Assembly: GCF_025141175.1 (NCBI RefSeq)
Contig: NZ_CP081155.1
Location: 1,641,001 to 1,705,000, forward strand
Length of the DNA: 64,000 nucleotides
Direction: 5' to 3'
Origin: Jannaschia sp. M317
GTDB lineage: Bacteria; Pseudomonadota; Alphaproteobacteria; Rhodobacterales; Rhodobacteraceae
The notes below the pieces were generated by a model. It was not told the DNA's origin and did not search any database. It was given only the letters and a program-made list of their open reading frames with translations. Shown in pieces: positions 17,682 through 26,208 of this stretch (the stretch's first letter is position 1; every line of letters begins with the position of its first letter). Both the position numbers and the translations under genes were made by a program.

Positions 17682-18173
17682 TTAGCCGTGATATGCTTGG
17701 CTGACGGCGAACGTGTCTTCGAACCAATGCCACAAAACCACCTGCCCATCCCGGACCTTGGCTCTTAGGGCAAAGGTGAAGTCTCCTGTCTCCTTGCCAG
17801 AATGGGTGGTGATTGCATTCATCACGCCAAAGACGGCCACGGTATCGCCGGACGCGAAGGCGTCGGTATTTTCCCATTTCGTGGTTTGCAGGTTTTCGGA
17901 GAAGACACCAAGGAACGTGAAGATGTTTTCCTTGCCACGGGTCTCGCCGATCCACGGCAGGCTTTCGTCGCCTTCATTGTGCCAGACCATATCGTCAGCC
18001 ATCAGTGCGCCCATCGCCTCCATATCGCCGGACCCCATCGCGCCCATGAAAGCCATGACTGTGTCGAAAGATTCCTGTGTTTGTTCGTCCATGTTCTGTG
18101 CTCCTGCGTGTGTTCCAAGGATGATCGCCAGCGATGCGCCGAGCGATGTTGTAAGAAGTGTTCTGCGGTTCAT
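17682..18173 (-). CDS. secreted SnoaL-like (NTF2-fold) protein
   Basis: A 163-residue protein with a probable Tat-type signal (MNRRTLLTTSLGASLAIILG, cleavage near THAGAQ). The mature part is a single NTF2-like domain with the SnoaL pattern (VMAFMGAMGSGDMEAMGALMADDMVWH, DTVAVFGVMNAITTHSGKETG). Members bind small ligands or catalyse isomerase/cyclase steps; function is unknown. It lies 51 bp after another SnoaL-like gene. Confidence 0.75.
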   Translation of the reverse strand: MNRRTLLTTSLGASLAIILGTHAGAQNMDEQTQESFDTVMAFMGAMGSGDMEAMGALMADDMVWHNEGDESLPWIGETRGKENIFTFLGVFSENLQTTKWENTDAFASGDTVAVFGVMNAITTHSGKETGDFTFALRAKVRDGQVVLWHWFEDTFAVSQAYHG

Positions 18174-18224
18174 TGTTTGCTCCTGTTCGGTGCGCCACGG
18201 GCGGGCCGCGGCGTGATGCTTGGA

Positions 18225-19067
18225 TTAGAATTTGCCAGCTTCGTTGTGCGGCGCGTCTGCCGCTGGCATCGGAGCAATGACGTCCCAGTGTTCAACGATC
18301 AGCCCGTCTTCGACGCGGAAGAGGTCGTAGAATGCGGTGGCCTCCGCACCCAGCGTGCCTTCGGACAGTGTGAGCACAAAGTTGCCCTCGCCGATCACTT
18401 CATGGACTTCGGTGTAGTCCATGCTGATGCCCTGTTCGGCCATCTGGGCCATGAAAGCACCAAAGCCATCAAGCCCGTCGGCGACCAGCGGGTTGTGCTG
18501 CGCGTAGTTGGACGGATTGATATACTGGGTGAAATCGACCTGTTCGTGGTTGATCAAGGCGCGCGTGAGAAAGTCCTCGACCAGGTCCTTGTTCGCCTCG
18601 GTCCGGTCCAGGTCGGTGATCTCGGTCGCGCCGTCGATCTGGCTTCGCCCCGACGGGTTGAGGGGCTGCTCGGGGATCAGGTTGTCCCAGTGTTCCGCGA
18701 TCTTGCCATTCTCGACGCGGAAGACGTCGAAACCGATGACCGGATCGGGGCCAAACCCTTGATAGCGGGCATGAACGGCAACGATGTCGTCATCGGCGAT
18801 CACGCGGATGTATTCGGCGCTGAAGTCGCCGTTGCCGGACAGGAAGGCGACGACGCCTTTTTGTGCGTCGATGCCGTTGGCGAACATCTCGTTGTGCTGG
18901 ATGATGTCGGTCGCAAAGTACCGGTCGACTGCCTCGACATCGCCCGCAAGAAGCGTGTTTTCCAGCGCCTCAAGAACGAACGCCTTGTTTTCCGCGCTGT
19001 CGGCAATGGCAGCGACCGGCACGGCAACCGCGAGTGTGGCGGTGGCCAGAAGTGTGTGGATCGTCAT
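18225..19067 (-). CDS. secreted protein with two SnoaL-like domains
   Basis: I start at 19067 (MTIHTLLATATLAVAVPVAA) because AGGAGC lies 6 bp upstream and a Sec signal peptide follows directly; the frame opens 8 codons earlier. The 280-residue product has two NTF2-like repeats. Each carries the same block: ALENTLLAGDVEAVDRYF...DIIQHN in the first, VEDFLTRALINHEQVDF...NYAQHN in the second, and each ends with a DVFRVENGKIAEHWD / DLFRVEDGLIVEHWD motif. That is an internal duplication. It is predicted periplasmic; function unknown. Confidence 0.78.
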   Translation of the reverse strand: MTIHTLLATATLAVAVPVAAIADSAENKAFVLEALENTLLAGDVEAVDRYFATDIIQHNEMFANGIDAQKGVVAFLSGNGDFSAEYIRVIADDDIVAVHARYQGFGPDPVIGFDVFRVENGKIAEHWDNLIPEQPLNPSGRSQIDGATEITDLDRTEANKDLVEDFLTRALINHEQVDFTQYINPSNYAQHNPLVADGLDGFGAFMAQMAEQGISMDYTEVHEVIGEGNFVLTLSEGTLGAEATAFYDLFRVEDGLIVEHWDVIAPMPAADAPHNEAGKF

Positions 19068-19117
19068 GTTAAGCTCCTGCTGTCTGGACATGATTTCGGT
19101 CTGTTTTCAGTGGGGTG

Positions 19118-19414
19118 TCACGGGGTGAGCGGTGTTGCGCGGTGCCACTCGATCTGCGGGTTCTCGCGAAAGGCAAAGCGTTCGAGGTGGCTGCCGATGA
19201 CGTGGGCCGTCTTGTCGAGGTCAGCTTTGGTTTCGGCGGAAACCTTCATGTCCAGCGCGTCTGCATTCGCCGCCAGTTCGCACTGCCCGAACGGCAGATC
19301 TATCCGGCCGTGCTTGCCGTCCCGTTGCACCGGAACCTTGTGGCCAAAGTGCTTGCAAAGGGTGCCGAGGTAGCGTTGCGCATGCTCTGTCTTGAACGTC
19401 GTTCGTGCGTTCAT
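19118..19414 (-). CDS. DUF2218 family protein
   Basis: A 98-residue cytoplasmic protein. The pattern TEHAQRYLGTLCKHFGHKVPV...GRIDLPFGQCELAANADALDM is typical of DUF2218, a small family of unknown function often placed near redox or iron genes. First gene of the minus-strand operon DUF2218, SnoaL-like, SnoaL-like and NmrA stub, and divergent from a LysR regulator 96 bp away. Confidence 0.75.
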   Translation of the reverse strand: MNARTTFKTEHAQRYLGTLCKHFGHKVPVQRDGKHGRIDLPFGQCELAANADALDMKVSAETKADLDKTAHVIGSHLERFAFRENPQIEWHRATPLTP

Positions 19415-19464
19415 CCGGGTGCTCCTTCAGTGTTGACGTCACACCTATCGCCCCGGAACTGTTT

Positions 19465-19484
19465 CGAATATTGTACGAATATTG
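19465..19484. promoter_or_regulatory. direct repeat in the DUF2218/LysR divergent promoter
   Basis: CGAATATTG occurs at 19465-19473 and again at 19476-19484, an 11-bp period, i.e. one helical turn. The surrounding 19415-19510 is the most AT-rich part of this area. Likely binding site of the LysR protein encoded at 19511. Confidence 0.5.
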
Positions 19485-19510
19485 ATTTTATAATTCCGGA
19501 AAACAGAACA

Positions 19511-20395
19511 GTGATTGATCACCTGAAGCACATGGCCGTCTTTGCGCGGGTCGTCGACAAAGGATCTTTCCGCGCGGCGGCGCGAGATATTGGCGTAGCC
19601 CCGTCGCGCGTCAGCCAGACGATCACCGATCTTGAAAGTTACCTCGGCACAACGTTGCTATACCGCACGACGCGGAAGCTTGCGCTGACGGGGGAGGGCA
19701 GAACGCTTTATAGGCGCGTCACCGAAATGTTGCGCAGCGCCGAAGCCGGGTTCAATGAAATCAACGCTAACACACAAGAACCGGTCGGCGCGCTGCGCGT
19801 ATCAGTCCCGGCATTTTTGGCCATATCCGATCTCTCAACCGCCATGGCCGCATTCATCAAGCGGTACCCGAACGTGGCCCTGTCATTGTTCTATAGCGAC
19901 CGCAGGGTTGAAATCATTGAAAACGGATTCGATCTTGCCATCAAAGCGGGTTCGCTTTCGGACAGCGCGATGATGTCTCGCAAACTGGGCAGCATCCCGC
20001 GTGCGCTGGTTGCAGGTGCCGAATACGCCGGCTCCCGCCCGGTTCCCACCCGGCCCGCCGATCTGGAAGACTGGGACTGGGTCCGATACCAGCAGCGGCC
20101 TGACACGATCGAGCTGACTTTGGACAATGGCAAGTCCGAAAAGGTCAGCGGGCAGTCGCAGATTGAGGTCGACAGCGCCAACGCGCTCTATCATTTCGCG
20201 CTGCAAAACATGGGTGCGACGGTCCTGCCGGAGAACCTGGCTGCGCAATCTGTCGCGTCCGGCGCACTGGTCCGGCTGCTGCCTCAGTGGCGGCTGCCCG
20301 AAGTTGCTCTGAATGCGGTTTGGCCGGACTCTTCGCGGCGCGAGAACCTGACATTGCTTTTTGTTCGGTTTTTGGCCGGCGAACTTGGTCATTGA
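19511..20395 (+). CDS. LysR-family transcriptional regulator
   Basis: A 294-residue protein with a GTG start at 19511 (VIDHLKHMAVFARVVDKGSF); an ATG seven codons later is the alternative. The N-terminal winged helix (about residues 8-65, GSFRAAARDIGVAPSRVSQTI) and the substrate-binding domain (about 95-290) are intact. The sequence is of the PecT/DmlR-like subgroup (TTLLYRTTRKLALTGEG). It likely controls the divergent DUF2218 operon through the direct repeat at 19465. Confidence 0.85.
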   Translation: MIDHLKHMAVFARVVDKGSFRAAARDIGVAPSRVSQTITDLESYLGTTLLYRTTRKLALTGEGRTLYRRVTEMLRSAEAGFNEINANTQEPVGALRVSVPAFLAISDLSTAMAAFIKRYPNVALSLFYSDRRVEIIENGFDLAIKAGSLSDSAMMSRKLGSIPRALVAGAEYAGSRPVPTRPADLEDWDWVRYQQRPDTIELTLDNGKSEKVSGQSQIEVDSANALYHFALQNMGATVLPENLAAQSVASGALVRLLPQWRLPEVALNAVWPDSSRRENLTLLFVRFLAGELGH

Positions 20396-20583
20396 GCGAT
20401 GCAACGGACTCGGGCTCGCGTTGCAGCACATTCTGAAACGCTGCCACCCCGAACCGACAGGGGGCCTGAGGGCACCCGGCCGGTCGCGGGCGCCACAGAA
20501 AGGATTATATAGCCCAAAGCTGTTGCGATCGCTACGTTGCACGCTGCGGCGTGTTTCGTGCCGAGTAGGGTGGAGTAGATTTC

Positions 20584-23500
20584 ATGACGATCCTCGGAAC
20601 CGCAGGCGCCGCTCTCGACAGCTTTGCAATGGCCAACGAGTTGACCACGCTGATCACCACTGGCGAGTTTTCCTTTCTGTCGGACGACAATGCGGCGGTC
20701 ATGGACGCCATTGCAGGCTTGTCCAACCAGATCACCAGCCAGCTGAGCTCTCTGCAGGCAACCTTGATCGATACGGCCCGAAAGGACGCCTTGCTTGGAC
20801 ATGTGGCCGAGGCCACGACCGCGGTCGATGCTCTGAAGGTGTTCAGGGCCTATGGGGCGCTGACCGACGACAGCCGCAACAGCATCGTCGAGCTGAGCAA
20901 CCGCGCCTTCAACAATATCATGGATCTCGCCGACAAGATCATGTCCGAAGATCCCCGGCCCGAGATGATCATCCAACTGTTGTCGACGGTAAACTATGTG
21001 TCGGCGGTCAAATACCAAGCCATCGCCGCCGTCGAAAACGGTGCCTTCGGGTTTTCGGGCAATTCCGAGAAACTGGAGCGCGCGAGCGCCTTCATGGCCA
21101 GCGCGGAAGCCATCCTTCTGGACAGCATCAACGTCAGGTCGGGCGCCCAGCTGTTTGAGCAGGCGAACCAGAACGGGGTCTGGTTCATTGAGTTGCGCGG
21201 CAACCGGCTGACGGCGGATGTCGATGTCAGCGTCTACAAGGCCGACTTGCTCCGCTCCATGGGGCTGACGGAAAACATCAATGTCCGCAATGGTCCCGCT
21301 TTCAACATCGAACTGGCACGCTTGCCCCAGGACGAAGCCACTCAAACCACCTGGGCGGCCCTCAGGGGCGGCCCATATACGGAAGTGCTGCTGAACCGGT
21401 ATCTCAAGCTCGCGCTGGAAGAGGCGGTCTTGCGCGGCGAGGGGCTGAAGCCCGTGATCTCTGGTGCCAGCGTCGCGGCGTCGGGCCTGCGTCTCGTGCT
21501 CGACGGTGAAGAGTTCATCGGAAAGCAGGGTGGCGACATTCTGCAGGGAACGCCCGGCAACGATTTCATGTCCGGTCTGGCCGGAGCGGATGTCCTGTTT
21601 GGCTTGGGCGATGCCGACGTTCTTTTGGGCGGCTCCGGGTTGGACCAACTTTTTGGCGGCGGCGGTAATGATACCCTGGTTGGGGGCGACGATGACGACT
21701 TCCTTCTGGGCCAGGCAGACGACGACAATCTCGATGGCGGCGACGGCGACGACGTTCTGACTGGCGACGATGGGGAAGACACCATCGACGGCGGGTTGGG
21801 CGACGACTCGATTGACGGTGGCGACGGTGCGGATGTTGCTGATGGTGGCGATGGTGACGACTCCATCTTCGGTGGCGAAGGCAATGACGATCTCAATGGT
21901 GGCGACGGCCGCGACACGCTTGACGGTGCCGATGGCAATGACGTGCTTTATGGCAGCCGCGGCGACGATTCTATCGTTGGCGGCGACGGCAAGGACACCT
22001 TGCGCGGCAGCAGCGGCGATGACGTCCTGCAAGGCGGAGAGGGCAACGACGAGCTTTACGGCGGCCATGGCAACGATTTGCTTCAAGGCGGCAGCCCAAG
22101 TGGCAGCAGCAAGGACACCCTCAATGGCGGTCAGGGCAATGACACGCTGGAAGGCGGCGGACAGGATTTCCTGTTCGGCGGTGACGGCGACGATTTGCTG
22201 CGCGTGCTCAGCCTGTCGGAAAACTACACCGAAGGCGTGGTGCCAAGTGCCAGGGTCTACGGGCAGGCAGGGTTCGACACGCTCGATCTGACCCTCTTCC
22301 GCTATGTTGATGTGGTCGTGACGGCGACCGACGCGGACGGCGGCAACACCGGATATGTCGATTTCACCAGCGGCCCCGGCATCGACATACCGTTCAGTCG
22401 CCTGGCCTTCCAAGGTATCGAGCTCGTTCTGACGGTCAACGACTCGCTGCAGGGCGACGACGGGGACAACACGATCGAGGGCGGAATTGGCAATGACACC
22501 CTTGTGGGGGCGGGCGGCAACGACCTGCTCGATGGCGGCGCCGACGACGATGTGCTGAGTGGCGGGTTGGGCGATGACACCCTCATTGGCGGCGACGGTC
22601 AGGATGCGGTTTTCATCCAGGCGCAAAGCACCGCGATCACGGGGCGTCTTGATGAGGTTGCCGGTACGCTTGAGATCACAAGCGAGGATGGCACGGATGT
22701 CATCCATGATGACGTGGAAGAGTTTTATTTCTCCGACATGGACCTCAGCTATGCGCAGGTGCTTGCGCTTTTGGTGAACGCCGCTCCCACGGCGGTTGTG
22801 CTCCAGAACGCGGACACAAGTCTGGACGAGAACACCGACACGACGTCCCGAATAAAGATGGCCGATATCGAGGTGACGGACGATTTGCTTGGGTCAAACG
22901 AGCTGGGGCTGGCTGGCGCGGATGCTGAGCTGTTCGAAATCGACGGGACCGAGCTGTTCCTCAGGCAGGGTACCGCGCTCAACTTCGAGGCACAAAGCCA
23001 GTTGAACGTGACGGTTACCGTCGATGATCCCACTGTCGGTGCGACCCCCGATGCAAGCGCAACATTGTCGGTTACCGTGGATGATCAGGATGATGACCCG
23101 ACCGGCACCATAGAGATCACCGGGGATCCGGTAGAAGCCGCGACCCTGACGGTCGTTTCCACTCTCGAGGACGAGGACGGTCTCGGCACACTCATGTATC
23201 AGTGGTTGCGGGATGGCACACCGATCGCGGGTGCAACAGGCGCGACCTATGAAGTCGCCAATGCCGATGTCGGTGCGGTCGTGTCCGTGCGGGTGACCTA
23301 TGACGACGACAACGGAGCGCAGTTCTCCCTGGTGTCGGGTCAAACCGAAACCATCGGGGAATTCGTCCCTCCGCCTGTCGGCTCGGTCGCGATTGCCGGT
23401 GACCCAATCGAAGGGGCGTCGTTGATGGCGATGCCCAGTGTCCCCAATGGGGTCGATCCCGGGACGATTTCCTACCAATGGCTTCGCGATGGTGCCCCGA

Positions 23501-25317
23501 TCGCTGGCGCGACCAGCGACACCTGTCCGCTGGAACAAGCCGATGTCGGTGCGGTCTTGTCGGTGCAGATGTCTTACACCGACCCCCTGGGCGCGGCGGT
23601 GTCCGTGGCCTCAGGTGCAACCACGCCCATCGGCAACGTCAACGACGCGCCCACCGGCGCGGTGACGATTGCCGGTGACCTGACCGAGGATGCAACCCTT
23701 ACGGCGGCATCCAGTCTTGCCGACGAGGACGGTATCGGAACGCTCGCCTATCAATGGCTGCGGGATGGGGCCCCGATCACGGGGGCGACTGCCGACACAT
23801 ATGTGTTGGGGCAGGCCGACGTGGGGACGGCAATGTCGGTGCAGGTGTCTTACACCGACGATCAGGGAACCGAAGAGTCGGTGACCTCCGGTGCAACCGC
23901 GCCTGTCGGCAACCTCAATGATGATCCCAGCGGCACCGTCACGATATCCGGCAGCGCGCGTGAGGGTGAAACGCTGATGGCGGTCTCGACATTGAACGAT
24001 GACGATGGCCTTGGTCCGCTGTCCTATCAATGGTTGCGGGACGGCACGGCGATCGCCGGTGCCACTGCGGCAGGCTATGTGCTGGATGTGACCGACGTCG
24101 GCCGGCAGCTGTCTGTCATGGTGTCCTATACGGATGGTCAGGGAGCCGCCGAATCCGTCACCACGGCAGTCGATAGCCTGATCATCTCGCGCAACTTCCA
24201 GGAAGGAACCGCTGGCGACGACGTCCTGACCGGTCTGAACGGCAACGACACCCTCGTTGGCTTGGGCGGCGACGATACGCTGCGCGGTGGCGTGGGTGAC
24301 GATCGGCTGATCGGTGGGGCGGGCAGTGATAGGCTGATAGGCGGCGATGGGGCGGATGTTGCCGTCCTGGCCGTGTCCAGCACCGTCGTGACGGTCGAGG
24401 CGGGCGACGGCGGGCTGATCGTGACCTACGCAGAAGGCCCTCAAGATGTCCCCAATATCGTGTCTGACTTTGTGTCCGACGATACCGAGACCGTTCAGTT
24501 CGGCGACGGCAATCTGACCTACGCAGAGGTTGCGGGACTGATCGTGCCCAACGCGACCCCTGGCAACGATCTGATCGAAGGCCTCTCTGTCGCGGATACT
24601 GTCGACGGCCTTGGTGGGGACGACACGATCCGCGGCAACGGCGGCGATGATTCCATACAGGGCGGCGATGGCAACGACCGGATCACTGGCGGCATCGGAA
24701 ATGACACCATCGACGGCGGCAATGGTGTTGACACCCTCGACGGCGGCGATGGCAACGACCAGCTGACGGGTGGCTCGACCGATGTCGACCTGCGGGACGT
24801 GATCTTTGGCGGCGCGGGTGATGATACGATCGAGGGCGGATACGGCAACGATGAGCTGCGCGGTGATGCGGGCAACGACAGCATCGCGGGCGGCTTCGGC
24901 GCGGATACGGTGATCGGCGGAAGCGGGAACGACACCCTCACAGGCTCGGCCTTCGGAGATCTGATCTTTGGCGGCGACGGGATGGATTTCCTGAACGGCG
25001 GCTTCGGTTCGGACCGGGTGAATGGCGGTGCAGACGCGGACCAGTTCTTCCACCTTGGCGTCTTCGACCACGGCAGCGACTGGATCCAGGACTATTCCTT
25101 CGCCGACGGCGATGTCCTGGTCTTCGGTGGCGCAGCCACTGTCACCGATTTCCAGGTCAATCAGAACACCACAGCCGGCGCGGGCGGTGACGCCACTGAA
25201 GAGGCTTTTGTGATCTACAGGCCCACCGACCAGATCCTTTGGGCGCTTGTGGACGGCATGGACAACGCCAATATCACCCTCAGGATCGCCGGTACCGACT
25301 ACGACCTGTTGCCATGA
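20584..25317 (+). CDS. giant RTX protein with cadherin-like and Ig-like repeats
   Basis: A 1577-residue acidic protein, GGAG about 10 bp before its ATG. Order of parts: an N-terminal helical region (about 1-310); a long block of calcium-binding nonapeptides G-G-x-G-x-D-x-L/I-x (about 315-545); a shorter block (about 620-680); a cadherin-like module (about 740-840, NAAPTAVVLQNADTSLDEN); four Ig-like repeats of about 92 residues starting near 839, 932, 1024 and 1116, each with YQWLRDGxxIxGAT; two more RTX blocks (about 1205-1270, 1320-1480); and a C-terminal tail ending IAGTDYDLLP. There is no Sec signal. This is the design of a type I secreted adhesin, but no ABC or HlyD genes are close by. 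Confidence 0.85.
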   Translation: MTILGTAGAALDSFAMANELTTLITTGEFSFLSDDNAAVMDAIAGLSNQITSQLSSLQATLIDTARKDALLGHVAEATTAVDALKVFRAYGALTDDSRNSIVELSNRAFNNIMDLADKIMSEDPRPEMIIQLLSTVNYVSAVKYQAIAAVENGAFGFSGNSEKLERASAFMASAEAILLDSINVRSGAQLFEQANQNGVWFIELRGNRLTADVDVSVYKADLLRSMGLTENINVRNGPAFNIELARLPQDEATQTTWAALRGGPYTEVLLNRYLKLALEEAVLRGEGLKPVISGASVAASGLRLVLDGEEFIGKQGGDILQGTPGNDFMSGLAGADVLFGLGDADVLLGGSGLDQLFGGGGNDTLVGGDDDDFLLGQADDDNLDGGDGDDVLTGDDGEDTIDGGLGDDSIDGGDGADVADGGDGDDSIFGGEGNDDLNGGDGRDTLDGADGNDVLYGSRGDDSIVGGDGKDTLRGSSGDDVLQGGEGNDELYGGHGNDLLQGGSPSGSSKDTLNGGQGNDTLEGGGQDFLFGGDGDDLLRVLSLSENYTEGVVPSARVYGQAGFDTLDLTLFRYVDVVVTATDADGGNTGYVDFTSGPGIDIPFSRLAFQGIELVLTVNDSLQGDDGDNTIEGGIGNDTLVGAGGNDLLDGGADDDVLSGGLGDDTLIGGDGQDAVFIQAQSTAITGRLDEVAGTLEITSEDGTDVIHDDVEEFYFSDMDLSYAQVLALLVNAAPTAVVLQNADTSLDENTDTTSRIKMADIEVTDDLLGSNELGLAGADAELFEIDGTELFLRQGTALNFEAQSQLNVTVTVDDPTVGATPDASATLSVTVDDQDDDPTGTIEITGDPVEAATLTVVSTLEDEDGLGTLMYQWLRDGTPIAGATGATYEVANADVGAVVSVRVTYDDDNGAQFSLVSGQTETIGEFVPPPVGSVAIAGDPIEGASLMAMPSVPNGVDPGTISYQWLRDGAPIAGATSDTCPLEQADVGAVLSVQMSYTDPLGAAVSVASGATTPIGNVNDAPTGAVTIAGDLTEDATLTAASSLADEDGIGTLAYQWLRDGAPITGATADTYVLGQADVGTAMSVQVSYTDDQGTEESVTSGATAPVGNLNDDPSGTVTISGSAREGETLMAVSTLNDDDGLGPLSYQWLRDGTAIAGATAAGYVLDVTDVGRQLSVMVSYTDGQGAAESVTTAVDSLIISRNFQEGTAGDDVLTGLNGNDTLVGLGGDDTLRGGVGDDRLIGGAGSDRLIGGDGADVAVLAVSSTVVTVEAGDGGLIVTYAEGPQDVPNIVSDFVSDDTETVQFGDGNLTYAEVAGLIVPNATPGNDLIEGLSVADTVDGLGGDDTIRGNGGDDSIQGGDGNDRITGGIGNDTIDGGNGVDTLDGGDGNDQLTGGSTDVDLRDVIFGGAGDDTIEGGYGNDELRGDAGNDSIAGGFGADTVIGGSGNDTLTGSAFGDLIFGGDGMDFLNGGFGSDRVNGGADADQFFHLGVFDHGSDWIQDYSFADGDVLVFGGAATVTDFQVNQNTTAGAGGDATEEAFVIYRPTDQILWALVDGMDNANITLRIAGTDYDLLP

Positions 25318-25544
25318 TCGCGGGACCTGTCTGCACTGGTTCGGGACACCTAGCATGGCCGGACCCATTGCACCGCATAGACCGTATGCCTTCAGGATTG
25401 ATCAGCTCCGAAAACTGACCACGCGCCAGCAGGCAAGAAGGTCGATTTGCGATGCGACGCCGACCATGAACGGCGAGGTAGGCCGGATAGGACTCATGAT
25501 GTCTGTGCGTCAGGACCCGACGACGCCCCGGCACGCGGCACTGT

Positions 25545-25900
25545 CGGGCAATCGGGGCAGATTGGCGCAGCGATGCGAGCCCACCTGACGATCAAGGCCC
25601 TGTTCGGTCGATCACCGCGCAAGACGACGGGGTCTGTCAGGAGCCTGCAGAGGTTTGCGGGCCTTGAACCGCAGGTTTCGGATTTCCCGACGGTGCGCCA
25701 ACGCCAGAAGACGTGGGCCCGCGCGGCTGCCTGATCCTTGGGGCGGCGCGCGAAGCCCGTGCGTGGGCGACTTGGGCCGAAAGATACGCGGTGAAGGAAG
25801 GGGGGCATCCGCCCAGGCATGGTGGCCTGCGCTTGTGCGTTTGGCGCAAGGTTCGGCTCGCCCCAGGCGACGCGTTCGCTTCGGCCAGGGCGAACAGCGG
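25545..25900 (+). pseudogene. heavily decayed IS5/IS903-type transposase remnant
   Basis: Around 25572-25733 the translation shows LTIKALFGRSPRKTTGSVRS...LQRFAGL...VSDFPTVRQRQKT, aligning by eye with LSMKVLFGMPLRQTTGFVES...DFSTLCRRQRT of the element at 1408. In another frame, 25813-25860 gives RHGGLRLCVWRKVRLA, the equivalent of KHGGPKRRIWRKIHIR. Several frameshifts and no recognisable terminal repeats mark an old copy. In the rest of 25318-26208, between two RTX genes, I see no gene; 26040-26200 has only short spurious frames. Confidence 0.6.
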
Positions 25901-26208
25901 GACAGCGCTTGCGTCATCCACAGCCGCCACACCCCGGTCATGAAACCCATCGAACGGCCCGTAAGACGAAGAGAGCCTCGGCCCCTATTTGGTCGATCCA
26001 TCAGAGGCAGAGTTGCCGGATCGGGGGGAATAGCTGCGCTGTTAAGCGTCTGTTTACGCACTGGCCTCCAAGGTGCGGAACAGGGTCGTTGCGCAGGTCC
26101 GTTGCGGGTTGTCTCGGGCGGGTGCGGTGGCTCTGATGGTTTTGCGGGCGATGTGTTTGTGTCGCCCTGTTCCGGTTGCCCCCAGACATTGACGACGGAT
26201 CGACCCGA

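Noticed and set aside
21540..22200. Repeat array resembling CRISPR or satellite DNA
   Set aside because: The periodicity comes from in-frame calcium-binding nonapeptide codons of an RTX protein; there are no unique spacers and no cas genes.
20389..22707. Long open frame antisense to the first RTX gene
   Set aside because: Repeated aspartate/glycine codons of RTX repeats produce stop-free antisense frames; the translation is a repetitive V/A/I pattern without homology. The same applies to 23611-25368 and 27085-29583.
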